From Prevotella pallens ATCC 700821 (GTDB lineage: Bacteria; Bacteroidota; Bacteroidia; Bacteroidales; Bacteroidaceae): DNA of 35,507 bases. The DNA lies in contig NZ_GL982513.1 of the NCBI RefSeq assembly GCF_000220255.1, forward strand, positions 738,134-773,640, read 5' to 3'. Below, one piece after another: positions 28,231 through 35,507 of this stretch (within the stretch, counting starts at the first letter, position 1; every line of letters starts with the position of its first letter). The translations under genes and the position numbers were made by a program. The notes below the pieces were generated by a model. That model was given only the letters and a program-made list of their open reading frames with translations, ran no database searches and was not told where the DNA came from.

Positions 28231-30540
28231 TTAGAAATTAAGCGATGCTGAAAATTCTACTGTAAATGGGCGTAGATAGCTTCCTGTCATTAATACATTA
28301 GAAATGTTTTTTGCATCAGCCTTTGTTATAAGTTCTGCACCAGCTATACTTCCTTTTGCTCCTGTTTGATTTAAGAAGTTTACAACAGTACAACCTAAAG
28401 ACAACTTCTTATTTACTAGCCAGTTTACACCTCCAAATGTTTCCCAATGACCATTAAAATGGTAAGCATCGTTAATGTTTGCATACGTCTTACTAAAATA
28501 ACGGAAGCTTGCCCACAATTTTAAATCTTTTGTAAGCATATAGCTTGGGTCGAACTCGATAAGTATTTTTGGAATTTCGGCAACAATATTTCCTGTAGCA
28601 TTAATCTTTCCTACATATCCATCAGAGAAAGTAATAGAAGTTTCATACTTCTTGTAAGTTGGTTTCTGATAGGTGAAAAGGAAATGTATATCCAATCCTT
28701 TCAATGGGTGTGCAATAAGGTCGGTTGTCCACCCCCAAGTTTTTATATCGTATGTTAATGGTGTTGCCATAATTTCGCCACTATGTTGCAAATTTAGTGT
28801 AGAATTGTTGTTTGTCTTTGAAATATAAGAGAACAGCGAAGTTAATGTTAGCCATGAATTGTTGTAATATACACCTGCTCTTCCTAAAGGCACCACTACT
28901 TTTCCTGTATTTGGTAATGTTGCTGGAGCGAACGATTCAAAACGAAGATGTTGAACAATATAAGTAAAGTCGCCAGTAAGTCCAAAGTTATTATTAATTT
29001 TATAGGTTGCAGCAGCCGAAACATCATAATTAAACCAATTGTAATCTATTGGATTTGGTGTAATTTTTGTTCCATCGGGAGCAATTGCACCAATATAGTA
29101 ATCTGCAAATCTGCCAACATAGCCACCAGTGGCATTTTTAACAGCTGCATTAACACCTTTAAGTTTCTGGCTTTCTAATCTGAAACCATAGTAAAGATTA
29201 AGTTTTGGCGTTACGTCCCAATCGTGAATCATGTATAAAGCTAATTTGTTTTCGTGTCCACGATAGAATTCTGAAGCATTCTTATTAAAATCGTAGAAGT
29301 AGGTTGAGTGCTTATTTGTGTCGTAAAGTCTGACAGGAAAGCTCCCATCTGACGACACACTTTGGTCGTACATAGATGTGTTTGAACGGTAATCGATGTG
29401 GTAATACCACTCGTTTATACCTAAACGTAAGGTTGAAGTAGTAAACTTTTTCTGTAATTCTGATGTTAAAAGAAATTCGTTAATGAATCCTGAATTTAAA
29501 CTTGACATTCGCGTTTGGACGTAATCGCCTGTATAAGGTGTTGTTCCTCCAGTTATAGTTGGCATTACATAATTGTATGCTGTTGGATTGTCTTTTATAT
29601 TTATAAGCGACATAGGACTTTGATAAACTAAAGCTCCACGTGCGTGGTCGTATCGTGCTGCTATTTTCCAGCTATATCCATTATCCCAATTGTATTTATT
29701 TATTAAAGAAAATTCGCTCGAACGGTTTACTGTGGCATCATACATCGTAGTTTGTTTCAGTTCTCCCGTATTCATATCGCGATAAACAATATTACCGTCG
29801 GTTGGTAAATACGAAGTTGTGCCAAGTTTAAATTTTCCATATTCTTTTACACTGCCATCGCCAACGTATATAAAAGGAGCCGATTGTGTTGCATAATTAT
29901 ATACTGGGTGCGAATTAGAATAATGGTACATTGCTGTAAATTCACCACGGTTGTGGTTATAACGTTTAGTTATAGAAGCTTTATAAATTTGTGTGCGATC
30001 TTGTAGTTGGCTCGATTTAATTTTAAATGTACCTGGATCGAAATCTTGATAAATACTTGTGCTATAGAACCAATTGTTTCCGAAACCGCCATTAGCATTC
30101 AGCGAAAACTCTTGCAAACCAAAATGGTTGGTCTTATAATTTAGAGTTCCATGAAATCCTTCTTCTCCAAGTTTAGTGAAAGAATTTACTGCATATCCTA
30201 TATTACCAGTTGTTAAAGCTGTTTCCGAAATTTTTAGAAGTCCAACATACCCTAAACTTGCATCAGAACGCCAAATAGAATTTACACTATGTGGGTTGGT
30301 TGCATAGGTAATGGGCAAACCATTTTCTAAAACATTTACGTCCGACATAGGAAGTCCTATCTGTATTTCGCGTGGACCGTTTGCACTTGCTGCATTAAGC
30401 ATTACATTTCTATCGCCTTCTTCATTCGGTTTACTCTCGTTTTGTTTCTCTTTTACTTGGGCAAAAGCTCCTGTAAAGAAACATACCATAGCAAGAACTG
30501 TAGTTACAGTTCTTAGTTTAGTTGATGTGTTGGTAGTCAT
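28231..30540 (-). CDS. TonB-dependent receptor-like outer-membrane protein
   Basis: This 769-residue protein has a signal peptide (cleavage near AFA-Q at residue 27), a plug-like segment (about 45-150, with DVNVLENGLPITY at 68-80) and a long run of amphipathic beta strands ending in SLNF, the terminal Phe typical of outer-membrane barrels. It is much shorter than SusC proteins (about 1000 residues). It lacks the N-terminal carboxypeptidase-like domain, and I cannot find a clear TonB box. No SusD gene follows; the GH32 gene begins 29 bp later. It most likely imports fructo-oligosaccharides or sucrose alone. It heads the operon, divergent from the hybrid sensor. Confidence 0.75.
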   Translation of the reverse strand: MTTNTSTKLRTVTTVLAMVCFFTGAFAQVKEKQNESKPNEEGDRNVMLNAASANGPREIQIGLPMSDVNVLENGLPITYATNPHSVNSIWRSDASLGYVGLLKISETALTTGNIGYAVNSFTKLGEEGFHGTLNYKTNHFGLQEFSLNANGGFGNNWFYSTSIYQDFDPGTFKIKSSQLQDRTQIYKASITKRYNHNRGEFTAMYHYSNSHPVYNYATQSAPFIYVGDGSVKEYGKFKLGTTSYLPTDGNIVYRDMNTGELKQTTMYDATVNRSSEFSLINKYNWDNGYSWKIAARYDHARGALVYQSPMSLINIKDNPTAYNYVMPTITGGTTPYTGDYVQTRMSSLNSGFINEFLLTSELQKKFTTSTLRLGINEWYYHIDYRSNTSMYDQSVSSDGSFPVRLYDTNKHSTYFYDFNKNASEFYRGHENKLALYMIHDWDVTPKLNLYYGFRLESQKLKGVNAAVKNATGGYVGRFADYYIGAIAPDGTKITPNPIDYNWFNYDVSAAATYKINNNFGLTGDFTYIVQHLRFESFAPATLPNTGKVVVPLGRAGVYYNNSWLTLTSLFSYISKTNNNSTLNLQHSGEIMATPLTYDIKTWGWTTDLIAHPLKGLDIHFLFTYQKPTYKKYETSITFSDGYVGKINATGNIVAEIPKILIEFDPSYMLTKDLKLWASFRYFSKTYANINDAYHFNGHWETFGGVNWLVNKKLSLGCTVVNFLNQTGAKGSIAGAELITKADAKNISNVLMTGSYLRPFTVEFSASLNF

Positions 30541-30589
30541 TATCTTATATAGATCTTAAAATTGTTGTCTATTTACTGAAAACTGTTTG

Positions 30590-30597
30590 CAAAGTAA
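30590..30597 (-). promoter_or_regulatory. Candidate -7 box for the fructan operon
   Basis: The minus strand reads TTACTTTG, one base from TAnnTTTG, about 50 bp before the receptor start codon. There is no good -33 element at 19-21 bp. A weak -33 is what one expects of a promoter that needs an activator such as the neighbouring hybrid regulator. Confidence 0.35.
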
Positions 30598-30784
30598 ATG
30601 GTTTATTCTAAAAACAGATATAAAAAATGTTGCGTAAACTATTAATTTTGTCTTAATGCAACAAATATTTATCTTTTCGAAATATGTTTTTTATAATTCT
30701 AAACCCGATGTAAAGATATTTTGCTAATACATTGAAACTCAAATGTTGGTAAGTTTGGTGTATATTGTGTTTTCTTTATTATAT

Positions 30785-30817
30785 TTTCTCGTTAATTCAT
30801 AAAAAATAGTATCTTTG
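30785..30817 (+). promoter_or_regulatory. Candidate promoter of the hybrid sensor gene
   Basis: TATCTTTG at 30810-30817 is an exact -7 element. TTTC at 30785-30788 with 21-bp spacing is a near match to the -33 element. It lies about 70 bp before the start codon at 30889. Confidence 0.55.
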
Positions 30818-30888
30818 CATACATATATACAACTGGGAATACAAGGGGGTATAAATTAACAACGAAAACTAAAGTAACAGGTAGGGGA

Positions 30889-33537
30889 ATGTGTAAATGG
30901 AGTTACTTCTTTTGCTATTTTATGGTTTTATTATTGTTTCAGTCGTGCAATAAAACCACAAAGCGATATGTTATAGGTGTATCGCAGTGTTCTGAAGATA
31001 TATGGCGCACCAAACTTAACGATGAATTATTAATTGGAACTTACGATTATAAAAATGTAGATTTGTTGTTTGCATCGGCAAAGGATAACGACAAACTACA
31101 AGTAAAGCAAATTGAGGATTTTATAAATCGTGGTGTAGATTTGCTTATTATCTCTCCTAACCAAATTCATTCCATAACTCCTATTATTGATAAAGCTTTT
31201 GACAAAGGTATACCTATAGTTTTGTTCGACCGTAAAACAGACTCGCAGAAATATACGGCTTTTATAGGGGCTGACAATATTGAAGTGGGGAAAGATATTG
31301 GCGAATTTGTTGCAAGAACTCTACACGGTAAAGGTTCTGTTTTAGAAATAAAAGGGCTAAACCATTCTTCTCCAGCCATAGACCGTCATAATGGTTTTGT
31401 TCATGCGCTAAATAAATATCCTAATATTCAGCTAACAGATACTATTTCGGGCGATTGGACTGAGCTTTCTGGATATAAATGTATGAAGAAAATGCTTGCT
31501 AAAACTGAAAATTGCAATATAGTGTGGGCGCAAAACGACCGTATGGCACGCGGAGCACAACGTGCTTTAACAGAAGCTGGCATTAAAGGTGTACAATTTG
31601 TTGGAATAGATGCGCTGCCTGGAAAGGACGGAGGTATAGAAAGTGTAGATAAAGGCAGCTTGTTAGCATCGTATATTTATCCTACTCGTGGCGATATGGT
31701 GATGCAATTGGCTGTAGATATTTTAGAAAAACGCCCATTTCATCGAGATAATTACCTGAAAGGCGCTCTGGTTACAAAAAATAATGCGAAGGTGTTGCTA
31801 TTGCAAAACGAAGAAATTATAAAGCAACGAAATAGACTTTCTAATTTGAATAGTAAAATTGATATTTATCTTGCGCAATACAATCACCAAAAAATGTATA
31901 TGTTGTTGTGTGGGGTAATAATTATATTGCTTATTGGGTTTATTGTTTATATTTATAGAACTACTATTGCTCGTAGAAAGTTAGAAGAAGATGCTACAAA
32001 TGCAAAACTACAGTTCTTTACTAATATTAGCCACGAATTGCGAACTCCGCTAACACTTATTGCAGAACCCATTGAACAAATTGCTAATGGAGAGAACTTA
32101 ACTAAATTGCAACGAAATATGTTGCAAATGGTGGAGAAGAATATATCTATTTTAATGCGCTTGATAACCGAAATTCTAGATTTCCGTAAAATACAAAATA
32201 AAAAAATGAAGTTGGAGTTGAGCGAATTTGAACTTACCGACTATCTAAAACAATGGACAAATACGTTCGATTCTATCGTGAGAAAACAAAAAAAACAGAT
32301 ACATCTTGTTTTGCCCAACTCTATTTTTATGTATGCAGACCTATATAAAGTGGAACATATTTGTTATAATCTTTTAAGCAATGCTTTGAAATATACAGAC
32401 GAAGGTGGAAATATTACTGTAAAAGCCGAAAACTTCGATGGAATGGTGCAAATTTGCGTGGAAGATACGGGAAAAGGCATTCCAAAGGAAGATATAAAAC
32501 ATATATTCGATAGGTTCTATCAGGTGCAAAATAGTAATAAAGAAGGCACGGGTATAGGATTAGCTATAGTAAAATCGTTTACCGAATTGCAAGGTGGTAC
32601 CGTAAAAGTGGAAAGCGTATATGGTAAAGGAAGTAAATTTATAGTAACTCTGCCTATACGTGTAGCTAACAATAATGTTCCGTTAGCAATAAAACCTAAT
32701 GCTATGAACGAAGAACCGATAGACAATTCAATAGTAACTGATATTTCGAACGAAAATAAAAAATCGAGAATTACTTCTATTCAGCAAATAGATAAGCCTC
32801 GTGTGCTCGTGATAGACGATAATGCAGATATTTGTGCCTATGCAACTGTGCTGTTGAACAGTGAATATGACGTGATTGTTGCTTCTAATGGCGAAGAAGG
32901 ACTGAAAAAAGCCATTAGAGAAGTACCAGATATTGTAGTATGCGATGTTATGATGCCTGGAATGGACGGCTTAGAATGTTGCAAACGATTGAAAAACGAT
33001 GGAATTACATCGCATATTCCTATAATTTTACTTACTGCAAAAACATTAGACGAATATAGAGTTGAGGGCTATATGTATGGTGTTGATGCTTATTTAACCA
33101 AACCTTTTAGTGGAATGGTGTTAAAGGCACGTATAAAAAATCTTATAGAGAATAGAAAATTAATGAAAATTGCCTTTGGAAACGATGCTCGCGAAGAGGT
33201 ACACGAAGAGGTAATGCAGAGTATTGAAGATAAATTTGTGGAAAAATTTCGTGCCATAATTCAAAATAATCTTGGAAATTCTGAATTGAGCGTAGAAACT
33301 ATAAGTAAAGAAATGGGCATTAGTAGGGCACAATTGTATAGAAAAATAAAAACGATGACTGGTATTTCTCCCAACGATATTATTCGTGAAGCACGCTTGA
33401 AACGTGCAGATAGATTATTGGAAACTACAGATAAATCTATTTCAGAGATAGCATACGAAGTTGGTTTCTCTTCTCCATCGTATTTCACAAAATGTTATAG
33501 GGAATTTTTTGGACGAACTCCCAATAAAAAACATTAA
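30889..33537 (+). CDS. Hybrid two-component system regulator, sugar-sensing
   Basis: This 882-residue one-protein signalling system has five parts. A periplasmic-binding-protein-like sensor domain of the ribose/LacI type spans about 25-300. One membrane helix is at 337-356. The histidine kinase has H382 in FFTNISHELRTPLT and ATPase boxes N497 and DTGKG (526-530). A receiver domain follows with D686 in CDVMMPGMDG. An AraC-type DNA-binding domain spans about 790-882. This domain order matches the B. thetaiotaomicron fructan sensor BT1754, which binds fructose. It is divergent from the fructan operon and should activate it. The N-terminus has a signal peptide with a lipobox-like LFQSC ending at Cys20, unusual for a protein with a second membrane helix. 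Confidence 0.92.
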   Translation: MCKWSYFFCYFMVLLLFQSCNKTTKRYVIGVSQCSEDIWRTKLNDELLIGTYDYKNVDLLFASAKDNDKLQVKQIEDFINRGVDLLIISPNQIHSITPIIDKAFDKGIPIVLFDRKTDSQKYTAFIGADNIEVGKDIGEFVARTLHGKGSVLEIKGLNHSSPAIDRHNGFVHALNKYPNIQLTDTISGDWTELSGYKCMKKMLAKTENCNIVWAQNDRMARGAQRALTEAGIKGVQFVGIDALPGKDGGIESVDKGSLLASYIYPTRGDMVMQLAVDILEKRPFHRDNYLKGALVTKNNAKVLLLQNEEIIKQRNRLSNLNSKIDIYLAQYNHQKMYMLLCGVIIILLIGFIVYIYRTTIARRKLEEDATNAKLQFFTNISHELRTPLTLIAEPIEQIANGENLTKLQRNMLQMVEKNISILMRLITEILDFRKIQNKKMKLELSEFELTDYLKQWTNTFDSIVRKQKKQIHLVLPNSIFMYADLYKVEHICYNLLSNALKYTDEGGNITVKAENFDGMVQICVEDTGKGIPKEDIKHIFDRFYQVQNSNKEGTGIGLAIVKSFTELQGGTVKVESVYGKGSKFIVTLPIRVANNNVPLAIKPNAMNEEPIDNSIVTDISNENKKSRITSIQQIDKPRVLVIDDNADICAYATVLLNSEYDVIVASNGEEGLKKAIREVPDIVVCDVMMPGMDGLECCKRLKNDGITSHIPIILLTAKTLDEYRVEGYMYGVDAYLTKPFSGMVLKARIKNLIENRKLMKIAFGNDAREEVHEEVMQSIEDKFVEKFRAIIQNNLGNSELSVETISKEMGISRAQLYRKIKTMTGISPNDIIREARLKRADRLLETTDKSISEIAYEVGFSSPSYFTKCYREFFGRTPNKKH

Positions 33538-33712
33538 GATTTTCAGGCTGTTATTGTTCCTCGGAAAAATATTATTAATTTTTTAAATTTTGTAATTAAA
33601 GATTTTTATTTTCTAATTATAAATCTCTGTATTTCTTATTATATTTTTCTTTGGTACAATTACACACTTTGGCTACTATTGTTGTTGTTTGTTTTTTTTT
33701 GCATAGTCAATG

Positions 33713-33742
33713 TTGTTATGGTGCAATAATTATGTATTTTTG
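33713..33742 (+). promoter_or_regulatory. Promoter of the secreted-protein gene at 33774
   Basis: TTG at 33713-33715 and TATTTTTG at 33735-33742, 19 bp apart, fit the Bacteroidetes consensus. Transcription should start near 33750, giving a leader of about 25 nt. The rest of 33538-33773 is T-rich with no visible gene. Confidence 0.6.
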
Positions 33743-33773
33743 CAATGTAAAGTAAATATAAAAATAGTGTGTT

Positions 33774-34655
33774 ATGAAAAAGTTTCTATTGGTTTTACTC
33801 TCGTTAGTAATATCTTTTAGTAGTTTTGCTACGTCGGAAGTGTATAAAACTAAGCCTCAGAAAAAGAAAAGAGTGCAGGTGAGTGTAAAAACAAAAGCAA
33901 TCGATAGTTTTTTTGAAGGAAAATTAAATTTATCAGTTCAGATAGATAGTGGTAAATATGGTGTTTGCTATGCCGATACAGGTTCTTGCGAAGACTGTTC
34001 TACTGCTGGAATGGTGAATTGGTATGGAGAAAGAAAAACAATTAGCGATAGAAAAATAGATTTCTTAACAAAGCAGCTTCAAACATTAAGCGCAAACGTG
34101 AATGTTGTGGGAGCTAAAAAAGCTAAACTTTTTCGTAATGCTGTGTGCGCTGAAATAGAAATGTGGAACCAATTAGAAAAATTACTCTATAACTTTAATA
34201 GCGTGGTATTCGAAATAAACAATGTTTTGAGTGGTGGAACTATTTTTCAAGTGCTGAATGCAAGTACACGGCAAGGTATAAGTTATGCTCGTTTTGCTTG
34301 TTTGCAAGAAGATGTAAATACTTTTAAAGGTATAAAGCAAGAAAACGTGAATGATGATAAAGGATTGTTGCTGACACAATTTTATGCAAATATGCGAAGT
34401 CTTCGCCCAGTTGTTAAAGCTTCACAGTTGAGAAAAGAGTATAGTTTTATGTCAATAGCTAAAGCAAAAAAAGAAGCATATAGATTAACAAATTCTTATC
34501 CTGTATCTGAAATTAAAATAGCAATGAATAATTGGCTTTCTGCACGTAAAAATGTAGCTACTTTACTCTCTTCTTCTTACGAAGCAGCATATAATCAGCA
34601 TACAATGTTATTAGTTCATTCTCTAATTTATTGTTTTCTGAGCGTAGAAGATTAG
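33774..34655 (+). CDS. Secreted protein of unknown function
   Basis: This 293-residue protein has a clear signal peptide (MKKFLLVLLSLVISFSSFAT, cleaved near residue 20) and no lipobox. A Lys-rich stretch follows (about 27-42). It carries a short cysteine cluster CYADTGSCEDC (C65, C72, C75) and further Cys at 125 and 176. The second half is mainly helical. I do not recognise the family. The cysteines could form disulfides or bind a metal. It has its own promoter, shares a bidirectional terminator with the convergent lipoprotein gene, and does not look like part of the fructan locus. Confidence 0.7.
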   Translation: MKKFLLVLLSLVISFSSFATSEVYKTKPQKKKRVQVSVKTKAIDSFFEGKLNLSVQIDSGKYGVCYADTGSCEDCSTAGMVNWYGERKTISDRKIDFLTKQLQTLSANVNVVGAKKAKLFRNAVCAEIEMWNQLEKLLYNFNSVVFEINNVLSGGTIFQVLNASTRQGISYARFACLQEDVNTFKGIKQENVNDDKGLLLTQFYANMRSLRPVVKASQLRKEYSFMSIAKAKKEAYRLTNSYPVSEIKIAMNNWLSARKNVATLLSSSYEAAYNQHTMLLVHSLIYCFLSVED

Positions 34656-34745
34656 TTAAGAAATTATGTTTTTAAAAGATGTCTGTTTGTAATTTAGAGG
34701 TCTGCAATAGATAGCTTTTAAAATATACGTAGGAAAATATGTTGT

Positions 34746-34793
34746 AAAAAAAATTGACGTTATATTTAAAGAGAGTATAACGTCAATTTTTTT
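34746..34793. terminator. Bidirectional terminator
   Basis: ATTGACGTTATA (34753-34764) and TATAACGTCAAT (34776-34787) are perfect complements with an 11-nt loop, flanked by eight A on the left and eight T on the right. It therefore ends transcripts from both the plus-strand gene at 33774 and the minus-strand lipoprotein gene. Confidence 0.88.
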
Positions 34794-34811
34794 GTATACA
34801 GAAAGTTTTGT

Positions 34812-35258
34812 TTATTCTTGTTCAAAGTATATATTATCGAAAACATCACCAGCTGTAACCGCAACATCAATGTAGCGTTTTACCCCCGAATTGTTTGGAT
34901 TAATTGTTACAGTTAAAATATTGTCTTTGATGCTTGAAGCCGAAAAATTTCCATATATATGTTTGTCATCGTTTTTAGGTAAGTTTGCATTAACCGAACT
35001 TATATCGTATCTAACTGTAGTGTTGTTTATTTTTTCGGTAACATCGGAAAACCAAAGAACATTATAATTTTTACATTTGAATTGGAAAGTACGACCTTCT
35101 TTTGGAACAGTGAAAGTTTTCTTTTCCTTTGTTTTTAATGTAATACTTTCGTGTTGCCATTTCATAGGTTCCCATGCTCCAACAGGTTCGTCAGAATGAC
35201 AAGCGGCTGCAAATATGCTTAGAAATAGTGCCGTGATGAGAAAACTAATTTGTTTCAT
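34812..35258 (-). CDS. Small lipoprotein, BACON-like beta domain
   Basis: This 148-residue protein has a lipoprotein signal peptide with lipobox FAAAC ending at Cys20. The mature part is a single all-beta domain. The ending RYIDVAVTAGDVFDNIYFEQ resembles the last strands of BACON or Ig-like domains found in Bacteroidetes surface lipoproteins, but similarity is weak and the function is unknown. The residue after Cys is His-Ser-Asp-Glu. Acidic residues just after Cys can serve as surface-export signals in Bacteroidetes, so surface exposure is possible. It has its own consensus promoter. Confidence 0.75.
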   Translation of the reverse strand: MKQISFLITALFLSIFAAACHSDEPVGAWEPMKWQHESITLKTKEKKTFTVPKEGRTFQFKCKNYNVLWFSDVTEKINNTTVRYDISSVNANLPKNDDKHIYGNFSASSIKDNILTVTINPNNSGVKRYIDVAVTAGDVFDNIYFEQE

Positions 35259-35298
35259 TGTGTAAACTTAAATTTTTAATAATTTGACTTCTATAATG

Positions 35299-35329
35299 CA
35301 AAGGTATAGAGAAAACAAAAATATGCAAA
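35299..35329 (-). promoter_or_regulatory. Promoter of the small lipoprotein gene
   Basis: On the minus strand TTTG (35326-35329) and TACCTTTG (35299-35306) are 19 bp apart, an exact consensus match. It lies about 40 bp upstream of the start codon at 35258. Confidence 0.75.
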
Positions 35330-35474
35330 GATGGATAATGTTTTTTTAGTTAAAAAAAACTTGCGTAATATTAGCTTTTATAAAGTTTTTGTCTTGAATA
35401 ATGTAATAATAATACTCCGGACTGCAATAAAATAGTATAACTGCAAAAGTTTATTGTATTTATTACAGTTTAAT

Positions 35475-35505
35475 TTTGTTCTTTAGAAAGAAATGCGTAC
35501 CTTTG
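35475..35505 (+). promoter_or_regulatory. Consensus promoter reading out of the window
   Basis: TTTG at 35475-35478 and TACCTTTG at 35498-35505, 19 bp apart, match both promoter elements. No start codon follows within the window, so it must serve a plus-strand gene beyond the right edge. Confidence 0.7.
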
Positions 35506-35507
35506 TA

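Larger units (their letters stand above)
30541..30888. other. Divergent control region of the fructan locus
   Basis: This 348-bp AT-rich region separates the fructan operon (minus) from the sensor gene (plus). It holds a partial promoter on each strand. It is where the AraC-type output domain of the sensor would be expected to bind, but I cannot point to a convincing repeated site. No ORF or RNA gene is visible. Confidence 0.55.

Overview
The window looks like chromosomal DNA of an AT-rich Bacteroidales bacterium, most likely an oral-type Prevotella or a close relative. The evidence is the set of starch and fructan genes, the DUF4290 gene next to murA, the hybrid two-component sensor, and several good matches to the Bacteroidetes promoter (TTTG, 19-21 nt, TAnnTTTG). 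I assign the genus from gene content, not from a search. No rRNA, tRNA, CRISPR array or intact mobile element is visible.

Layout. (1) 1-1500: a small accessory patch with a decayed IS982-like transposase fragment and two short orphan genes, each preceded by or followed by a copy of a 47-bp direct repeat. (2) 1544-10915, all minus strand: ten closely spaced genes read from tsaB through a DUF4290 gene, murA, rimM, dxr and rseP into a four-gene surface-glycan tail (LicD, an IspD/TarI-type cytidylyltransferase, an SDR epimerase/dehydratase and an HSKG-type glycosyltransferase-like protein). (3) 11405-12193: a strongly promoted secreted protein with a clear terminator. (4) 12194-13083: a convergent intergenic region with a 22-bp dyad tandem array, one copy of a dispersed 45-bp repeat, and the terminator of the next operon. 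(5) 13084-21888, minus: a maltodextrin/starch operon malQ-susB-pulA-susA, with a consensus promoter and a perfect 14-bp LacI-type palindrome upstream. (6) 22511-23731: a BaiN/HI0933-family flavoprotein with its own promoter. (7) 24234-33537: a fructan locus. An outer-membrane receptor, a GH32 enzyme, an MFS transporter and a fructokinase form a minus-strand operon, and a hybrid two-component sensor with a sugar-binding-protein-like sensor domain is divergent from it. (8) 33774-35258: a secreted protein of unknown function and a small lipoprotein, convergent on a shared bidirectional terminator. A consensus promoter reads out of the right edge.

How it fits together. The maltodextrin operon would cleave branched alpha-glucans to glucose in the periplasm (SusA, PulA, SusB) and rearrange malto-oligosaccharides in the cytoplasm (MalQ). 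The fructan locus would import fructo-oligosaccharides across the outer membrane, hydrolyse them in the periplasm, carry fructose across the inner membrane and phosphorylate it, with free fructose probably sensed by the hybrid regulator. Neither locus has a SusC/SusD pair here. The most interesting leads are the LicD/cytidylyltransferase/SDR module, which could make and transfer an alditol phosphate; the fructan locus with a lone short TonB-type receptor; the 45-bp repeat whose hairpin shows compensatory base changes; the 22-bp dyad array; and the predicted fosfomycin-insensitive MurA. I did not find a system I can call clearly new.
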